64,000 bases of DNA, from NCBI RefSeq assembly GCF_002259415.1, contig NZ_NPFY01000012.1, positions 62,001 through 126,000 of the forward strand. The letters are read 5' to 3'. The position numbers and the translations under genes were made by a program. Below the pieces are notes generated by a model. The model ran no database searches and had not been told where the DNA came from. It saw only the letters and a program-made list of their open reading frames with translations. This stretch comes from Rhodococcus sp. 14-2470-1b. Lineage in GTDB: Bacteria; Actinomycetota; Actinomycetes; Mycobacteriales; Mycobacteriaceae. Positions 35,550-50,134 of the stretch are shown here, one piece after another (position 1 is the stretch's first letter; each line of letters begins with the position of its first letter).

Positions 35550-35942
35550 TTACGATGCATCTTTCGACGCAGTGGGGCCGGATGCATCCAGGTAGCCCAT
35601 CTTCTTCAATCCGGACCGGACCTGACGATGCAGTTCTTTCGACGTCAGTACCGAAGCTCCTGGTAGAGCTCTGATCACCACGTCGGTGTTGGACGGCACA
35701 TCCACCACGAGCTGGGAGCAGATATGCCGAAGCCGGCGTGCAACTCGATGACGAGTTACCGCCGGCCCGACTGCCTTGCTCACGATCAGTCCGAATCTGG
35801 GAGAGCCGACAGAGAAGACCGAACGTGCGTCGTCGCGCGCGAACGCGTGAACAACCACGTCTTGTCTTCCCATTCGACGGCCTCGACGCACGGCACGCGA
35901 GAAATCCGCGCTGCGGTGCAGTCTGTTCGGCTCAGGTAACAC
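35550..35942 (-). CDS. rnpA: Ribonuclease P protein component
   Basis: The 130-residue basic protein joins RNase P RNA to cut 5' leaders from tRNA precursors. The family motif lies in GSPRFGLIVSKAVGPAVTRHRVARRLRHI (about residues 47-75), equivalent to the RNR motif. The GTG start at 35942 gives MLPEPNRLHRSADF, the standard N-terminus. It lies 31 bp after rpmH. Confidence 0.96.
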   Translation of the reverse strand: MLPEPNRLHRSADFSRAVRRGRRMGRQDVVVHAFARDDARSVFSVGSPRFGLIVSKAVGPAVTRHRVARRLRHICSQLVVDVPSNTDVVIRALPGASVLTSKELHRQVRSGLKKMGYLDASGPTASKDAS

Positions 35943-35973
35943 CCCGAGCTCCGTAACTCAGACGAACAATGAT

Positions 35974-36117
35974 TTAGGCGGTGAGTTCCTTGCGGCCCTT
36001 GCCGCGACGCGCAGAAACGATTGCACGACCTGCACGCGTGCGCATACGAAGACGGAAGCCGTGAACGCGCGCGCGGCGTCGGTTGTTCGGCTGGAACGTC
36101 CGCTTGCCCTTGGCCAC
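35974..36117 (-). CDS. rpmH: 50S ribosomal protein L34
   Basis: The 47-residue protein begins [20 protein letters not shown] and ends GKGRKELTA, a standard L34. The GTG at 36117 is the start and TAA at 35976-35974 the stop. It is the first gene of the leftward operon, and its promoter lies in the rpmH-dnaA intergenic region. Confidence 0.98.
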   Translation of the reverse strand: MAKGKRTFQPNNRRRARVHGFRLRMRTRAGRAIVSARRGKGRKELTA

Positions 36118-36794
36118 GGTCAACACTCCTCGAAAATTTTCAGCGCCCACTCCAGGCGCCTACTGGCGGTAGTACCGAGTTCGGTCGAACTCGAATTACA
36201 TCCCACAGCGAGAAGGCCGACCACCGAACTGTAAACACCCAGCAAGCATCGGTCACCTCGCTTTGGGTGACTGTTCGAGAGTACTGATGGAGAAGGGACG
36301 GGTCAAACTCGCCCAGCCGGGAGTGGAGCCTGCAGGAATGATTCAAGCACCGGGAGTGGAGCCTGCAGGAATGACGAAAGCAATCTTCTCCCAGAAGACT
36401 ACATCGGTGTAATTCATCCACAAGGGTGGGGACAGAGGTGTGTGAATAACCGCTCGAACGAGTACCGGTGACGCTCTCGACATGTTTCTTCCGTAGCTCG
36501 AGAATTTCGGCGAGCGCAACACTGCAGGTCAGATCGCATGAGTGGTCGTTCTCAGCCGGATTTCGACGTTCGTGGGTAACACCGGTGTCGTTCATCCACA
36601 CCTGTGGATAATTGTGTGGAAACAGCCCGCAGGTGGCATATTCGTACCGGGCGCGCGCAATGTCCGTCTTCGAACTCGCCGGCATCCGTTCGCCGTCGGT
36701 GACGCTAGTCGACGACGAAGCGCCGCATGACCGCTTCGGCGATCTTCGTTTCGCTGAAATCTGCACAGTTCGGTTTGGTCTAGTAGGAGGCGCC
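36118..36794. other. rpmH-dnaA intergenic region with DnaA boxes
   Basis: This 677-bp region holds the divergent promoters of rpmH and dnaA. DnaA-box-like sequences are TTCATCCACA (36413-36422), TGTGAATAA (36441-36449, minus), TTCATCCACA (36591-36600) and TGTGGATAA (36603-36611, a perfect TTATCCACA on the minus strand). The last two form an inverted pair close to the dnaA leader, which suggests autoregulation by DnaA and possibly part of a bipartite origin. The GAGTGGAGCC repeat pair also lies here. Confidence 0.75.
36317..36374. repeat. Duplicated 25-bp repeat in the rpmH-dnaA region
   Basis: Two identical 25-bp copies, CCGGGAGTGGAGCCTGCAGG followed by AATGA, lie at 36317-36341 and 36350-36374, 33 bp apart. 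The core GAGTGGAGCCTGC(A/G)G is shared with the array at 15621-15808 and, less closely, with 2631-2646. Confidence 0.9.
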
Positions 36795-38327
36795 GTGAGC
36801 GACGATCCGGGTGCGCTGGCGCGCGTCTGGCCAGAGGTTGTCACGGAGTTGACGTCCGACAGGCACAGTGGTCAACCGTTGACCAAAGGTCAGAAGGCAT
36901 GGCTCGCGCTGGTCGAGCCGCTGACTCTGACCCAGGGGTTTGCACTGTTGGCGGTGCCGTCGTCCTTCGCTCAGGAGGCCATCGAACGCGACCTACGCGA
37001 GCCGATCCTGCACGCACTCGGCCGTCACCTCGGCCAGGGCGTCGAAGGCCTGGGCGTCAGAATCTCCGCTCCCGAGGAGGAGAAGGCCGAGCCCGAACGG
37101 ACCGGATATCCGGAGACGCCGAGCTCTCCGACGTACCGGCGCCGTTTCCTCACCAGCTCCGACGACGAGCCGTCGGACTCGGAGACCGCGGACTACGAGG
37201 AAGTGGACGACGAGCGAGAGGCACTCGCGAGTGTGCAGAACTCGTGGCCTACCTACTTCACCAAGCCCCCGGAGACAACCACCACCACCCCGGGCGCGGG
37301 AAGTCTCAACGCGAAGTACACCTTCGACACCTTCGTCATCGGCGCGTCCAATCGATTCGCTCACGCGGCCGCCGTCGCGATCGCCGAAGCTCCCGCCCGC
37401 GCCTACAACCCCCTGTTCGTGTGGGGTGCGTCGGGGCTGGGCAAGACTCACCTGCTGCATGCCGCCGGGCACTACGCGCAGCGACTCTTCCCCGGCATGC
37501 GCGTGAAGTACGTCTCCACCGAGGAATTCACGAACGACTTCATCAACTCGCTTCGTGACGACCGCAAAGTCGCGTTCAAGCGTCGCTACCGCGAAACCGA
37601 CGTGCTACTGGTCGACGACATTCAGTTCATCGAGGGCAAGGAAGGTATCCAGGAAGAGTTCTTCCACACCTTCAACACCCTGCACAACGCGAACAAGCAG
37701 ATCGTCGTGTCCTCCGATCGGCCACCGAAACAATTGGCCACCCTCGAGGAGCGCCTGCGTACGCGGTTCGAGTGGGGTCTGATCACCGACGTTCAGCCGC
37801 CCGAGCTCGAGACTCGGATCGCGATTCTCAGCAAGAAGGCGAGAATGGATCGCCTGGACGTTCCCCACGACGTTCTCGAGTTGATCGCCAGTCGAATCGA
37901 GCGCAACATTCGTGAGCTGGAGGGTGCGCTGATTCGCGTCACCGCCTTCGCCTCTCTGAACGGGCAGGCACTGGACCTGACGTTGGCCGAGGTCGTGCTC
38001 CGGGATCTGATGCCGGATTCGACGAGCCTCGAGATCAACGCGGCGACGATCATGGCGGTCACGGCCGAGTACTTCAACACCACCATCGACGACCTGTGTG
38101 GCCCCGGAAAGGCTCGCGCCTTGGCCATGGCCAGGCAGATAGCCATGTATCTCTGCCGCGAACTGACGGACCTGTCGTTGCCCAAGATCGGTCAGACGTT
38201 CGGCCGCGACCACACGACCGTCATGTATGCCGACAAGAAGATCCGCAAGGAAATGACGGAGCGTCGCAAGGTGTACGACCAGGTCCAGGAGCTCACCGCT
38301 CGGATCAAGCAGCGCTCGAAGCGATAG
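36795..38327 (+). CDS. dnaA: Chromosomal replication initiator DnaA
   Basis: The 510-residue AAA+ protein binds DnaA boxes and opens oriC. Domain I is at about residues 1-85, an acidic disordered domain II at about 90-175, and the ATPase domain at about 175-390 with Walker [12 protein letters not shown] and Walker B LLVDDIQF. Domain IV ends with the box-binding signature [14 protein letters not shown]. The open frame begins at 36612, but AGGAGG at 36785-36790 stands just before the GTG at 36795, which gives the usual actinobacterial N-terminus. Confidence 0.98.
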   Translation: MSDDPGALARVWPEVVTELTSDRHSGQPLTKGQKAWLALVEPLTLTQGFALLAVPSSFAQEAIERDLREPILHALGRHLGQGVEGLGVRISAPEEEKAEPERTGYPETPSSPTYRRRFLTSSDDEPSDSETADYEEVDDEREALASVQNSWPTYFTKPPETTTTTPGAGSLNAKYTFDTFVIGASNRFAHAAAVAIAEAPARAYNPLFVWGASGLGKTHLLHAAGHYAQRLFPGMRVKYVSTEEFTNDFINSLRDDRKVAFKRRYRETDVLLVDDIQFIEGKEGIQEEFFHTFNTLHNANKQIVVSSDRPPKQLATLEERLRTRFEWGLITDVQPPELETRIAILSKKARMDRLDVPHDVLELIASRIERNIRELEGALIRVTAFASLNGQALDLTLAEVVLRDLMPDSTSLEINAATIMAVTAEYFNTTIDDLCGPGKARALAMARQIAMYLCRELTDLSLPKIGQTFGRDHTTVMYADKKIRKEMTERRKVYDQVQELTARIKQRSKR

Positions 38328-38954
38328 CGACGGCGCTCGTACAGCACGCGAGGAACGATCACGGCGCGAGACCCCGGAGACACGGGGCTCGCGCCGTTTC
38401 GCGTTTCGCTCGAGGAATGTCGTGTGCTCCAGGTCATGTTTCGGCCTCCGAAAACAACCCAGGAGTCGGTACCGAGGAGTTTTTTTCGTACTTTGCTCCA
38501 TTGATTCACACCTGTGGATAACCATGTGGATAGTGGAGTACTTCTGGGGATGAATTGTGAGGGCCTGTGCACCGCCGAATTTCGTCCACAGGCGGTCCCG
38601 AGTTGGCCACCGATTGGTTCAGAGTTCATCCCCACGACACCACGCTTGACGACCAGCACCGCATGGTGTGTGTGCACAGATTCCACAGGACCTATTAATA
38701 AGAAGATTTTCTCTTCGAAGGAATCTCTTCTAAAACAGGTGTTGGGGACCGATCCGTTCACAGGGTCGCCCCCGCGGCTGCGTCCGGTGGTTCCGTCGTG
38801 ATCTTCGGCTTTCAAGTTGGTCACGAAGGGCATACGGTGTTCATCACCGCGGCCTGTGTCAGACTCTTTGACGCACCGGTAAACGAGCTCACCCGATGCT
38901 CGACGAAGACCCCTTCGAGACGATCCGCTGCCGAACGAGAGGAAAAACCGAGCG
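38328..38954. other. oriC: Probable chromosomal replication origin (oriC)
   Basis: The 627-bp dnaA-dnaN intergenic region contains DnaA boxes TGATTCACA (38502-38510), TGTGGATAA (38513-38521), TGTGGATAG (38525-38533) and TCGTCCACA (38582-38590), plus weaker matches at about 38636 and 38681. An AT-rich stretch, about 38691-38735 with CTATTAATAAGAAGATTTTC, is the best candidate for the unwinding element. In mycobacteria and Streptomyces oriC lies in this same interval. Confidence 0.85.
38361..38397 (+). terminator. Terminator hairpin after dnaA
   Basis: ACGGCGCGAG (38361-38370) and CCCCG pair with CGGGG and CTCGCGCCGT (38383-38397), with one bulged A and a 6-nt loop, followed by TTTC. It ends dnaA transcription before the origin. 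Confidence 0.75.
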
Positions 38955-40139
38955 ATGGAGCTTGGAAGTCTGAAGTTTCGCGTTGCTCGCGAAGATTTTT
39001 CCGATTCCGTTGCCTGGGTTGCCCGTAGCCTGCCGTCCAGGCCGCCGGTACCAGTACTCGGTGGTGTGCTGCTCGCGGCGGACGATCAAGGTCTGACCGT
39101 CTCCGGGTTCGACTACGAAGTCTCGGCTCAGGTCCGCGTGTCAGCGGAGGTGGCAACGTCCGGTCGTGTCCTGGTGTCCGGCAAGTTGCTCGCCGACATC
39201 ACCAAGTCACTTCCCAACAAGCCTGTCGACGTCAGCGTCGACGGCACCCGGGTGCTCATCAACTGCGGAAGCGCGAAGTTCTCGCTCCCGACGATGCCCG
39301 TCGAGGACTACCCCCAGTTGCCCGAACTGCCCACGCAGACGGGTTCGATCGCGGTGGACGTGTTCTCCGAGGCAATCGCGCAGGTGGCCGTCGCCGCAGG
39401 CAAGGACGACACGTTGCCGATGCTCACCGGTATCCGCGTCGAAATCCATGGCACGACGGTCGTCCTCGCGGCGACCGACCGGTTCCGGCTCGCCGTCCGC
39501 GAGCTCGAGTGGTTGCCCGTCGGAGGTGAGACCAAGACCGAGGTCCTGATCCCGGCTCGTACGTTGTCTGAATCGGCAAAGACGTTGACCGGCAACGCAA
39601 GTTCGCCGGTGGAGCTCGCTCTGGGGTCCGGATCGTCGATCGGCGCCGACGGTCTTCTCGGCATCATCAGCGGAGGTCGTCGAACGACGACGCGCCTCCT
39701 CGATGCGGACTTCCCGAAGTTCCGTCAGTTGTTGCCACCCGAGCACACGGCGGTTGCTGTCGTGGAGATCGCACCGCTCGTCGAAGCGATCAAGCGTGTG
39801 GCGCTCGTTGCCGAGCGTGGTGCGCAGGTTCGCCTCGAGTTCTCCTCCGAAGGCGTCCTCCTGTCGGCTGGTGGTGACGATGCCGGTCGGGCCGAGGAAG
39901 CACTGCTCGCCGACTTCCAGGGTGAGCCTCTGACCATCGCGTTCAATCCCGGCTACCTGATCGACGGGTTGTCGTCGCTGCACAGCGAGAAGGTCACATT
40001 CGGATTCACGACTCCCAGTAGGCCTGCGGTTCTCCGGCCGACGACGGATGATGAACTGGTACCGGATTCTTCGGGCAAGTTCGCGGCACCGCAGAGCGCT
40101 TACACCTATCTGTTGATGCCGGTGCGTCTTCCCGGCTGA
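38955..40139 (+). CDS. dnaN: DNA polymerase III beta subunit (sliding clamp)
   Basis: The 394-residue protein is the ring that tethers DNA polymerase. It has the three-domain clamp layout with [30 protein letters not shown] at the N-terminus, [12 protein letters not shown] in domain 2, and a C-terminal [12 protein letters not shown] matching the family end. The ATG at 38955 follows GAGAGGAAAAACC. It lies directly after oriC. Confidence 0.98.
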   Translation: MELGSLKFRVAREDFSDSVAWVARSLPSRPPVPVLGGVLLAADDQGLTVSGFDYEVSAQVRVSAEVATSGRVLVSGKLLADITKSLPNKPVDVSVDGTRVLINCGSAKFSLPTMPVEDYPQLPELPTQTGSIAVDVFSEAIAQVAVAAGKDDTLPMLTGIRVEIHGTTVVLAATDRFRLAVRELEWLPVGGETKTEVLIPARTLSESAKTLTGNASSPVELALGSGSSIGADGLLGIISGGRRTTTRLLDADFPKFRQLLPPEHTAVAVVEIAPLVEAIKRVALVAERGAQVRLEFSSEGVLLSAGGDDAGRAEEALLADFQGEPLTIAFNPGYLIDGLSSLHSEKVTFGFTTPSRPAVLRPTTDDELVPDSSGKFAAPQSAYTYLLMPVRLPG

Positions 40140-40152
40140 TCGGGTACCACCC

Positions 40153-40178
40153 GTGAGGACGTCGGTGGACGTCCTCAC
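40153..40178. terminator. Hairpin between dnaN and gnd
   Basis: A perfect 11-bp stem GTGAGGACGTC (40153-40163) pairs with 40168-40178 around the loop GGTG. No T-run follows, so it may attenuate or process the transcript rather than stop it. Confidence 0.5.
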
Positions 40179-40213
40179 CATCGGCAGCATCTTCGACGCA
40201 AAGGACACTTCGC

Positions 40214-41134
40214 ATGCAGCTGGGACTGGTCGGCCTCGGAAAGATGGGCTTCAACATGCGCGAGCGGTTGCGCTCGCACGGCCACGAAGTCATCGGTTAC
40301 GACCCGCGGCCCGAGGTAACGGACACCCCGTCGCTCGAGGGCCTGGCGCAGGCGCTTGCCGCGCCGCGCATCGTCTGGGTGATGGTGCCGTCCGGCGAGA
40401 TCACCCGAAACACCATCGTCGGGCTGGCCGACGCCCTCGAGGAGGGCGACCTGGTCATCGACGGTGGTAACTCGCGCTTCACCGACGACGGACCCAATGC
40501 GGAACTGCTGGCGAAGAAGGGCATCGGTTACATCGATGCGGGTGTGTCGGGCGGCGTCTGGGGCCTGGAGAACGGTTACGGCCTGATGGTCGGTGGATCG
40601 GAGGCCGACGTAGCACGCGCTCAGCCGATTTTCGACGCGCTTCGTCCGGAGGGTGAGCGGGCCGACGGTTTCGTCCATGCGGGCCCTGTGGGTGCCGGTC
40701 ACTACTCCAAGATGGTGCACAACGGCATCGAGTACGGGTTGATGCAGGCGTATGCCGAGGGGTACGAGCTGCTCGAGGCCGAGGAACTCGTGCAGGACAC
40801 GCGTGGTGTCCTGCGCGCGTGGAGCAAGGGCACCGTTGTCCGATCCTGGCTACTCGACCTGCTGGTCCAGGCGCTGGCCGAGGATCCCGAGTTCGCTGAA
40901 ATCTCCGGATACACAGAGGATTCCGGCGAAGGCAGGTGGACGGTCGAAGAGGCGATCCGGCATGCGGTTCCGGCGCCGGTCATCTCTGCGGCGCTGTTCG
41001 CGCGATTCGCATCCCGTCAGGACGACTCACCGGCGATGAAAGCCGTGTCCGCACTGCGCAATCAGTTCGGTGGTCACGCCGTCAAGCGCGCGTCCACCGA
41101 AGAAACTCTTCGCGCACCCGATCCCAAGAAATAG
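40214..41134 (+). CDS. gnd: 6-phosphogluconate dehydrogenase, decarboxylating (short form)
   Basis: The 306-residue enzyme oxidises 6-phosphogluconate to ribulose 5-phosphate and CO2. The cofactor loop is GLVGLGKMGFNMRERL (about residues 4-19), followed by DGGNSRFTDD, the substrate-binding GVSGGVWGLENGYGLMVGG, and the catalytic region VGAGHYSKMVHNGIEYG. The ~300-residue length marks the GndA/YqeC-type short form, usually NAD-preferring. Its place between dnaN and recF is a conserved actinobacterial order. Confidence 0.95.
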   Translation: MQLGLVGLGKMGFNMRERLRSHGHEVIGYDPRPEVTDTPSLEGLAQALAAPRIVWVMVPSGEITRNTIVGLADALEEGDLVIDGGNSRFTDDGPNAELLAKKGIGYIDAGVSGGVWGLENGYGLMVGGSEADVARAQPIFDALRPEGERADGFVHAGPVGAGHYSKMVHNGIEYGLMQAYAEGYELLEAEELVQDTRGVLRAWSKGTVVRSWLLDLLVQALAEDPEFAEISGYTEDSGEGRWTVEEAIRHAVPAPVISAALFARFASRQDDSPAMKAVSALRNQFGGHAVKRASTEETLRAPDPKK

Positions 41135-41137
41135 ATC

Positions 41138-42364
41138 TTGTTCGTTCGCTCTTTCACCGTGCGGGACTTCAGGTCCTGGGACGACGTCACCGTCGAACTC
41201 GAGCCGGGTTCGACGGTGTTCGTCGGCCCGAACGGTCACGGTAAGACGAACCTGCTCGAGTCGCTCGGCTATCTGTCGACGCTGTCGTCGCATCGGGTGT
41301 CATCCGATGCTCCGATGATCCGCGCGGGCGCACAGCGGGCGTTCGCGAGTGCGTCGGTGGTCAATCTCGGTCGAGAACTGACCATCGACATCGAGTTGCT
41401 CGAGGGAAAAGCCAACAAGGCCAGGATGAATCGCTCTCCGGTGCGCAGACCGCGGGAGATACTGGGCGTTCTGCACAGTGTGCTCTTCGCGCCGGAAGAC
41501 CTGTCGCTCGTGCGAGGAGATCCAGGGGATCGACGTCGCTATCTGGACGAGCTGTCGACCACCCGAAGGCCTCGAATGGCGGGTGTGCGGGCAGATTACG
41601 ACAAGGTGCTCCGGCAACGGTCAGCGTTGCTCAAGACTGCGGGTGGCGCACTGCGGCGTGGTTCACGGTCGACCGACGGTGCCAGTGCGCTCGCCACGCT
41701 CGACGTGTGGGACGGTCATCTCGCAGCTCACGGCGCCCAATTGCTGGCTGCCCGCATCGCCTTGGTTCACGAACTCGAACCGTTGGTTGCCGAGTCCTAT
41801 GCATCGATTGCGCCTGAATCACGCCCTGCCGCAGTGCGATACAGAAGCAGTCTGGGGGACGTACTGCCGCCGGAGTTCGCCGAGGCGGACCGCGTACCGG
41901 AGCCCGACGACGTCGATGTGCTCGAGGCTGCGTTTCTCCACCGGCTGAACGAGATGCGTCAACGAGAGATCGAACGCGGAGTCTGTTTGGTGGGGCCACA
42001 TCGCGACGACCTCGAGTTGATTCTCGGTGATCAGCCTGCGAAAGGGTTTGCCAGCCATGGTGAATCGTGGTCCTACGCATTGTCGTTGCGGCTGGCGTCT
42101 TTTCGATTGCTACGGGCGGAGGGTACCGACCCGGTCTTGATGCTCGACGATGTCTTCGCCGAGCTCGACCGCAAGCGCCGCAGTGCCCTTGCCGCCGTCG
42201 CGGCCGAGGCGGAGCAAGTGTTGATCACCGCGGCCGTGGCGGAGGACATTCCGCCAGAGATCGATGCTCGTCGATGGAAAGTCGAAGCAGTGCAACACAG
42301 TTCGGAACGTATCTCGACGATAGCCCCGATCGACGCCACCGTCGACTCCATCGAAGGAGTATGA
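41138..42364 (+). CDS. recF: DNA replication and repair protein RecF
   Basis: The 408-residue SMC-like ATPase loads RecA at gaps. It starts with TTG giving [17 protein letters not shown], in line with the conserved RecF N-terminus. Walker A is [12 protein letters not shown] (about residues 29-40), followed by [14 protein letters not shown]. The signature and Walker B region lie near the C-terminus in [15 protein letters not shown]. It begins 3 bp after gnd. Confidence 0.97.
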   Translation: MFVRSFTVRDFRSWDDVTVELEPGSTVFVGPNGHGKTNLLESLGYLSTLSSHRVSSDAPMIRAGAQRAFASASVVNLGRELTIDIELLEGKANKARMNRSPVRRPREILGVLHSVLFAPEDLSLVRGDPGDRRRYLDELSTTRRPRMAGVRADYDKVLRQRSALLKTAGGALRRGSRSTDGASALATLDVWDGHLAAHGAQLLAARIALVHELEPLVAESYASIAPESRPAAVRYRSSLGDVLPPEFAEADRVPEPDDVDVLEAAFLHRLNEMRQREIERGVCLVGPHRDDLELILGDQPAKGFASHGESWSYALSLRLASFRLLRAEGTDPVLMLDDVFAELDRKRRSALAAVAAEAEQVLITAAVAEDIPPEIDARRWKVEAVQHSSERISTIAPIDATVDSIEGV

Positions 42365-42367
42365 GAC

Positions 42368-42916
42368 GTGAACGAAGAATCAGGTGAAGGAACGGAAGAA
42401 CTGAAGGGCGTCGACTTGGCGCGCCGTGCCCTCGAGGACGCGCGAGCAGCCGCCAAGGCGAGCGGAAAATCTGTCGGACAGGGACGTTCTTCCCCGAAGG
42501 GAGGCGTCCGTGCACTTCGAGGGCGGCGCAAGCGTGGATGGTCCGGTGCCGGCCCCGATGACCGTGACCCGCAGACTCTGGGTTCGCTTGCCGGTTCGAT
42601 CGCGCAGAAGCGTGGATGGTCGGACAAGGTGGCGGAAGGTACGGTGCTCGGGCGGTGGCCCGCGGTGGTCGGCGAGGACATCGCGTCACACGCGACGCCG
42701 ACGAAGCTCGAGGACGGTGTTCTGAGCGTCACCGCGGAGTCCACGGCGTGGGCGACGCAACTGCGATTGATGCAAGCGCAGATTCTGGCCAAGATCGCGG
42801 CGGCAGTGGGACACGGCGTCGTGAAGTCCTTGAAGATCCATGGACCCACGACCAAGAGTTGGCGTAAGGGTGACCGCCACATCAAGGGCCGCGGGCCTCG
42901 GGACACGTACGGGTAG
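42368..42916 (+). CDS. dciA: DciA-type helicase-loading protein (DUF721)
   Basis: The 182-residue protein has a disordered basic N-terminus (about 85 residues) and a DUF721 domain (about 90-165, [25 protein letters not shown]...[13 protein letters not shown]). DUF721/DciA helps load the DnaB helicase in bacteria that lack DnaC or DnaI, and it is Rv0004 in M. tuberculosis. It lies 3 bp after recF with a GTG start and the ribosome site GAAGGAG. Confidence 0.95.
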   Translation: MNEESGEGTEELKGVDLARRALEDARAAAKASGKSVGQGRSSPKGGVRALRGRRKRGWSGAGPDDRDPQTLGSLAGSIAQKRGWSDKVAEGTVLGRWPAVVGEDIASHATPTKLEDGVLSVTAESTAWATQLRLMQAQILAKIAAAVGHGVVKSLKIHGPTTKSWRKGDRHIKGRGPRDTYG

Positions 42917-43020
42917 ATTCAACCCCTACCGAAGCGGACCAACGCTGTTAATTGTCCCTATTGCCTGGATCACACACATGGATCAAGGTGATCTTGGTTG
43001 CTCTGTACAGCCTCGGTGCG

Positions 43021-43044
43021 TAGCGTAATTCGGTGATCGATCAC
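43021..43044 (+). promoter_or_regulatory. Candidate -10 box and operator upstream of the hydrolase gene
   Basis: TAGCGT (43021-43026) is a possible -10 box, and the perfect palindrome GTGATCGATCAC (43033-43044) would cover the transcription start. A weaker repeat CAAGGTGATCTTG lies about 50 bp upstream. The regulator is unknown. Confidence 0.35.
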
Positions 43045-43101
43045 AAGCCACGAGATCGGGATCGTTGCTCGTGATCCGACCCGCTACGACGAAGGGACCG
43101 C

Positions 43102-44019
43102 GTGTTCTCACCCGACGCCAAAGAAGAATCCGACAGGTCGGCGATCGATCGACAGCCGGAGGACCGCGTTGTGCTCCAGGCCCGAAACGTCGAATTCGAC
43201 TGGTCTGCTCTGCCGCTGCACTACGTGGACGGCGATCCGCTCGCGACACATCTGGTGAACGTGATGCATCTGCTCCTGCCCGAGGGTGAGGAGTGGTTCG
43301 TCCGGACCTTCAAGGAAGCGCTTCCTCTGATCCACGACGAGCGCCTGCGAGAAGACGTCATCGGTTTCATCGGCCAGGAAGCGATGCACGCCACGGCCCA
43401 CACCCAGGTGCTCGATTCGTTGACCGCCCACGGTATCGACGTCGCACCGTACGTCGAGCAGATGCAGTTCCTGTTCGGTCGCGCGCTGGGGAACAGGCGC
43501 ACGCACACCAGGAACAGCCTGGTCGAGCGAGTTGCGCTGATCGCAGCCGTCGAACATCTGACGGCGTTCCTCGGTGACTGGGTGCTGAACGCGCGTGCGC
43601 TGGACGAAGTCGATTTCGATCCGACCATGCTCGACCTGCTTCGCTGGCACGGGGCCGAGGAAGTCGAGCACCGCTCGGTGGCGTTCGAGGTCATGCAGTA
43701 CTTCGACGTCCGCCCCGCCCGGCGTATCCGCACCTATGTCGCAATCGCACCCACGCTCGTGTGGTTCTGGACTCGCGGCGTTCGGTACCTGATGGATCGC
43801 GATCCGACGCTGGCGCACCTGCCCGCGAAGCGACGCCGGCCGTCGCTTCGCGACTATCGCGCGGTTGCCGCACGCGGTCTGTTCCCTGGCCCGAAGATGA
43901 TCTGGAAAGCCTCGCTTCGCTACTTCGCCCGTGACTACCACCCCTCGAGCGAAGGGTCGACCGAGCAAGCCGTGCAGTATCTGGCAACCTCGCCCGCCGC
44001 ACGAGCGTGCGCACGGTGA
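43102..44019 (+). CDS. Predicted metal-dependent hydrolase (PF10118 family)
   Basis: The 305-residue protein has the pattern of the PF10118 'metal-dependent hydrolase' family: repeated helical E/H motifs GQEAMHATAHTQVL (about residues 92-105), AAVEHLTAFLGD and WHGAEEVEHRSVAFEVM, spaced like a ferritin-type di-metal site. No signal peptide is present. The next gene, a ferredoxin-type reductase, overlaps its 3' end by 13 bp, so the reductase probably supplies electrons to this protein. That would make it an oxygenase or desaturase-like enzyme rather than a simple hydrolase. The substrate is unknown. Confidence 0.82.
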   Translation: MFSPDAKEESDRSAIDRQPEDRVVLQARNVEFDWSALPLHYVDGDPLATHLVNVMHLLLPEGEEWFVRTFKEALPLIHDERLREDVIGFIGQEAMHATAHTQVLDSLTAHGIDVAPYVEQMQFLFGRALGNRRTHTRNSLVERVALIAAVEHLTAFLGDWVLNARALDEVDFDPTMLDLLRWHGAEEVEHRSVAFEVMQYFDVRPARRIRTYVAIAPTLVWFWTRGVRYLMDRDPTLAHLPAKRRRPSLRDYRAVAARGLFPGPKMIWKASLRYFARDYHPSSEGSTEQAVQYLATSPAARACAR

Positions 44020-45197
44020 CCGCGGTTTCGAATCCGGATTCGAGAGTCGAGCACGTGGGATCGAAGAAGAAGACAGGGCTGCGAAAGCGGTTGTCCGACA
44101 TGGCGAGAACGGTCGATACGTTTCGTGAGGGTCGTCAGGTTCCGCAGGATCTGTACGGCCGCGACGTGCCCGATCAGACGATGTCTCTCGTGACCGATGC
44201 GTTGGACAAGTGGTTCGCGCTGCTGGACAACGGAGAGTTCGACGACAGTCATGCGGCTGCGCCGGTAGTCAGGGACATCGCTCTGACGCTCCGGTCACGC
44301 GAAGTTCTGTGCGGGGACCAACAGGTCGTCCGGCTCGAGTTCGAAAGTCCATCGGGCGAGGAACTTCCGGCATGGGCTCCGGGAATGCACCTCGACTTCG
44401 TTCTGCCGTCCGGTCGACGCCGGCAGTACTCGTTGTGCGGTGACCCGTCGGACGCTCACGCGTACACCGTTGCGGTGCGGTTCATTCCGGACGGCGGCGG
44501 TGGTTCGGCGGAGATGCATGCGCTCGAAATCGGAACGCCGGTCACCGTGACAGGTCCACGCAACGGATTTCCGTTCGTCGCCGACGGGCGGGCGGTGTTC
44601 GTCGCAGGCGGGATCGGGATCACCGCGATCCTGCCGATGGTCCGGGCCGCTCGCGCCACGGGTATGGACTGGTACCTGGAGTACCGGGGGCGCTCGCGGG
44701 AGTCGCTTCCGTTCCTCGACGAGATCCTCGCCTTGGACGACGACCGGGTGAACGTACGCACCGATGATGTGGACGGAATCGCGTCGGGTAGTGAATTGCT
44801 CGATCGCGTGGCGGGTGGTGCCGTCTACTGCTGTGGCCCGCCGCCGATGATCGACGCGGTGCGAGCTGCCGTCGACGGCACCGACGCCACTCATCTGTAT
44901 TTCGAGCGTTTTTCCCCGCCTCCGGTTCGGAACGGTGTGGAGTTCGAGGTGCAATTGGTCGATTCCGGTGACGTCATCACCGTCGGCGCAGAACAGACGG
45001 CGTTGCAGGCGATCCGTGAGGTGAGGCCGTCGGTAGCGTACTCCTGCCAGCAGGGGTTCTGCGGAACGTGCCGAACCCGAGTGCTCGTCGGCACTCCCGA
45101 ACACCGTGAGACTCGGCTGACCCCAGAGGAGCAGGAGAGCGAGATGCTGATCTGCGTGTCGCGGGCAGCGGGAGGCCGCATCGTTCTCGATCTGTAA
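44007..45197 (+). CDS. FAD/2Fe-2S oxidoreductase of the PDR/VanB type
   Basis: The 396-residue protein has an N-terminal segment of about 95 residues with no recognised domain, a flavin-binding barrel (YSLCGDPSD near residue 149), an NAD(P)-binding domain (FVAGGIGITAILPMVRAA and YCCGPPPMIDAV), and a C-terminal plant-type 2Fe-2S domain with CQQGFCGTCRTRVL plus a distal Cys (MLICVSRA). It moves electrons from NAD(P)H to a partner, most likely the overlapping PF10118 protein. The pair interrupts the dciA-gyrB order found in some relatives. Confidence 0.9.
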   Translation: MRTVTAVSNPDSRVEHVGSKKKTGLRKRLSDMARTVDTFREGRQVPQDLYGRDVPDQTMSLVTDALDKWFALLDNGEFDDSHAAAPVVRDIALTLRSREVLCGDQQVVRLEFESPSGEELPAWAPGMHLDFVLPSGRRRQYSLCGDPSDAHAYTVAVRFIPDGGGGSAEMHALEIGTPVTVTGPRNGFPFVADGRAVFVAGGIGITAILPMVRAARATGMDWYLEYRGRSRESLPFLDEILALDDDRVNVRTDDVDGIASGSELLDRVAGGAVYCCGPPPMIDAVRAAVDGTDATHLYFERFSPPPVRNGVEFEVQLVDSGDVITVGAEQTALQAIREVRPSVAYSCQQGFCGTCRTRVLVGTPEHRETRLTPEEQESEMLICVSRAAGGRIVLDL

Positions 45198-45317
45198 CCG
45201 TCGGAGCTGATTCTGCTGTCCATATTTGCCGTCGGGACGCGAAAAAATGCGTCTGTGAGGCAACCAGGGGCCATTTCGGGGTGTCATCGTCCCCATGCCG
45301 TCGGTGCGTACCAGTAG

Positions 45318-47525
<2,208 letters not shown>

Positions 47526-47563
47526 CGAACTTTCACGCGGTTCTTGAAATTCGTTACACCTCT

Positions 47564-47569
47564 TAGACT
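47564..47569 (+). promoter_or_regulatory. Candidate internal promoter of gyrA (-10 TAGACT)
   Basis: TAGACT lies 19 nt before the gyrA ATG in the 62-bp gyrB-gyrA gap, with an imperfect TTGAAA further upstream at non-ideal spacing. The AAGGAG ribosome site follows. Confidence 0.3.
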
Positions 47570-47587
47570 TTCGCTGAAGGAGTTTCC

Positions 47588-50134
<2,547 letters not shown>

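Noticed and set aside
44541-44551. GTCACCGTGAC as a third copy of the palindrome core near parB
   Set aside because: It lies in the reductase coding region and codes an ordinary VTVT stretch, so chance explains it.
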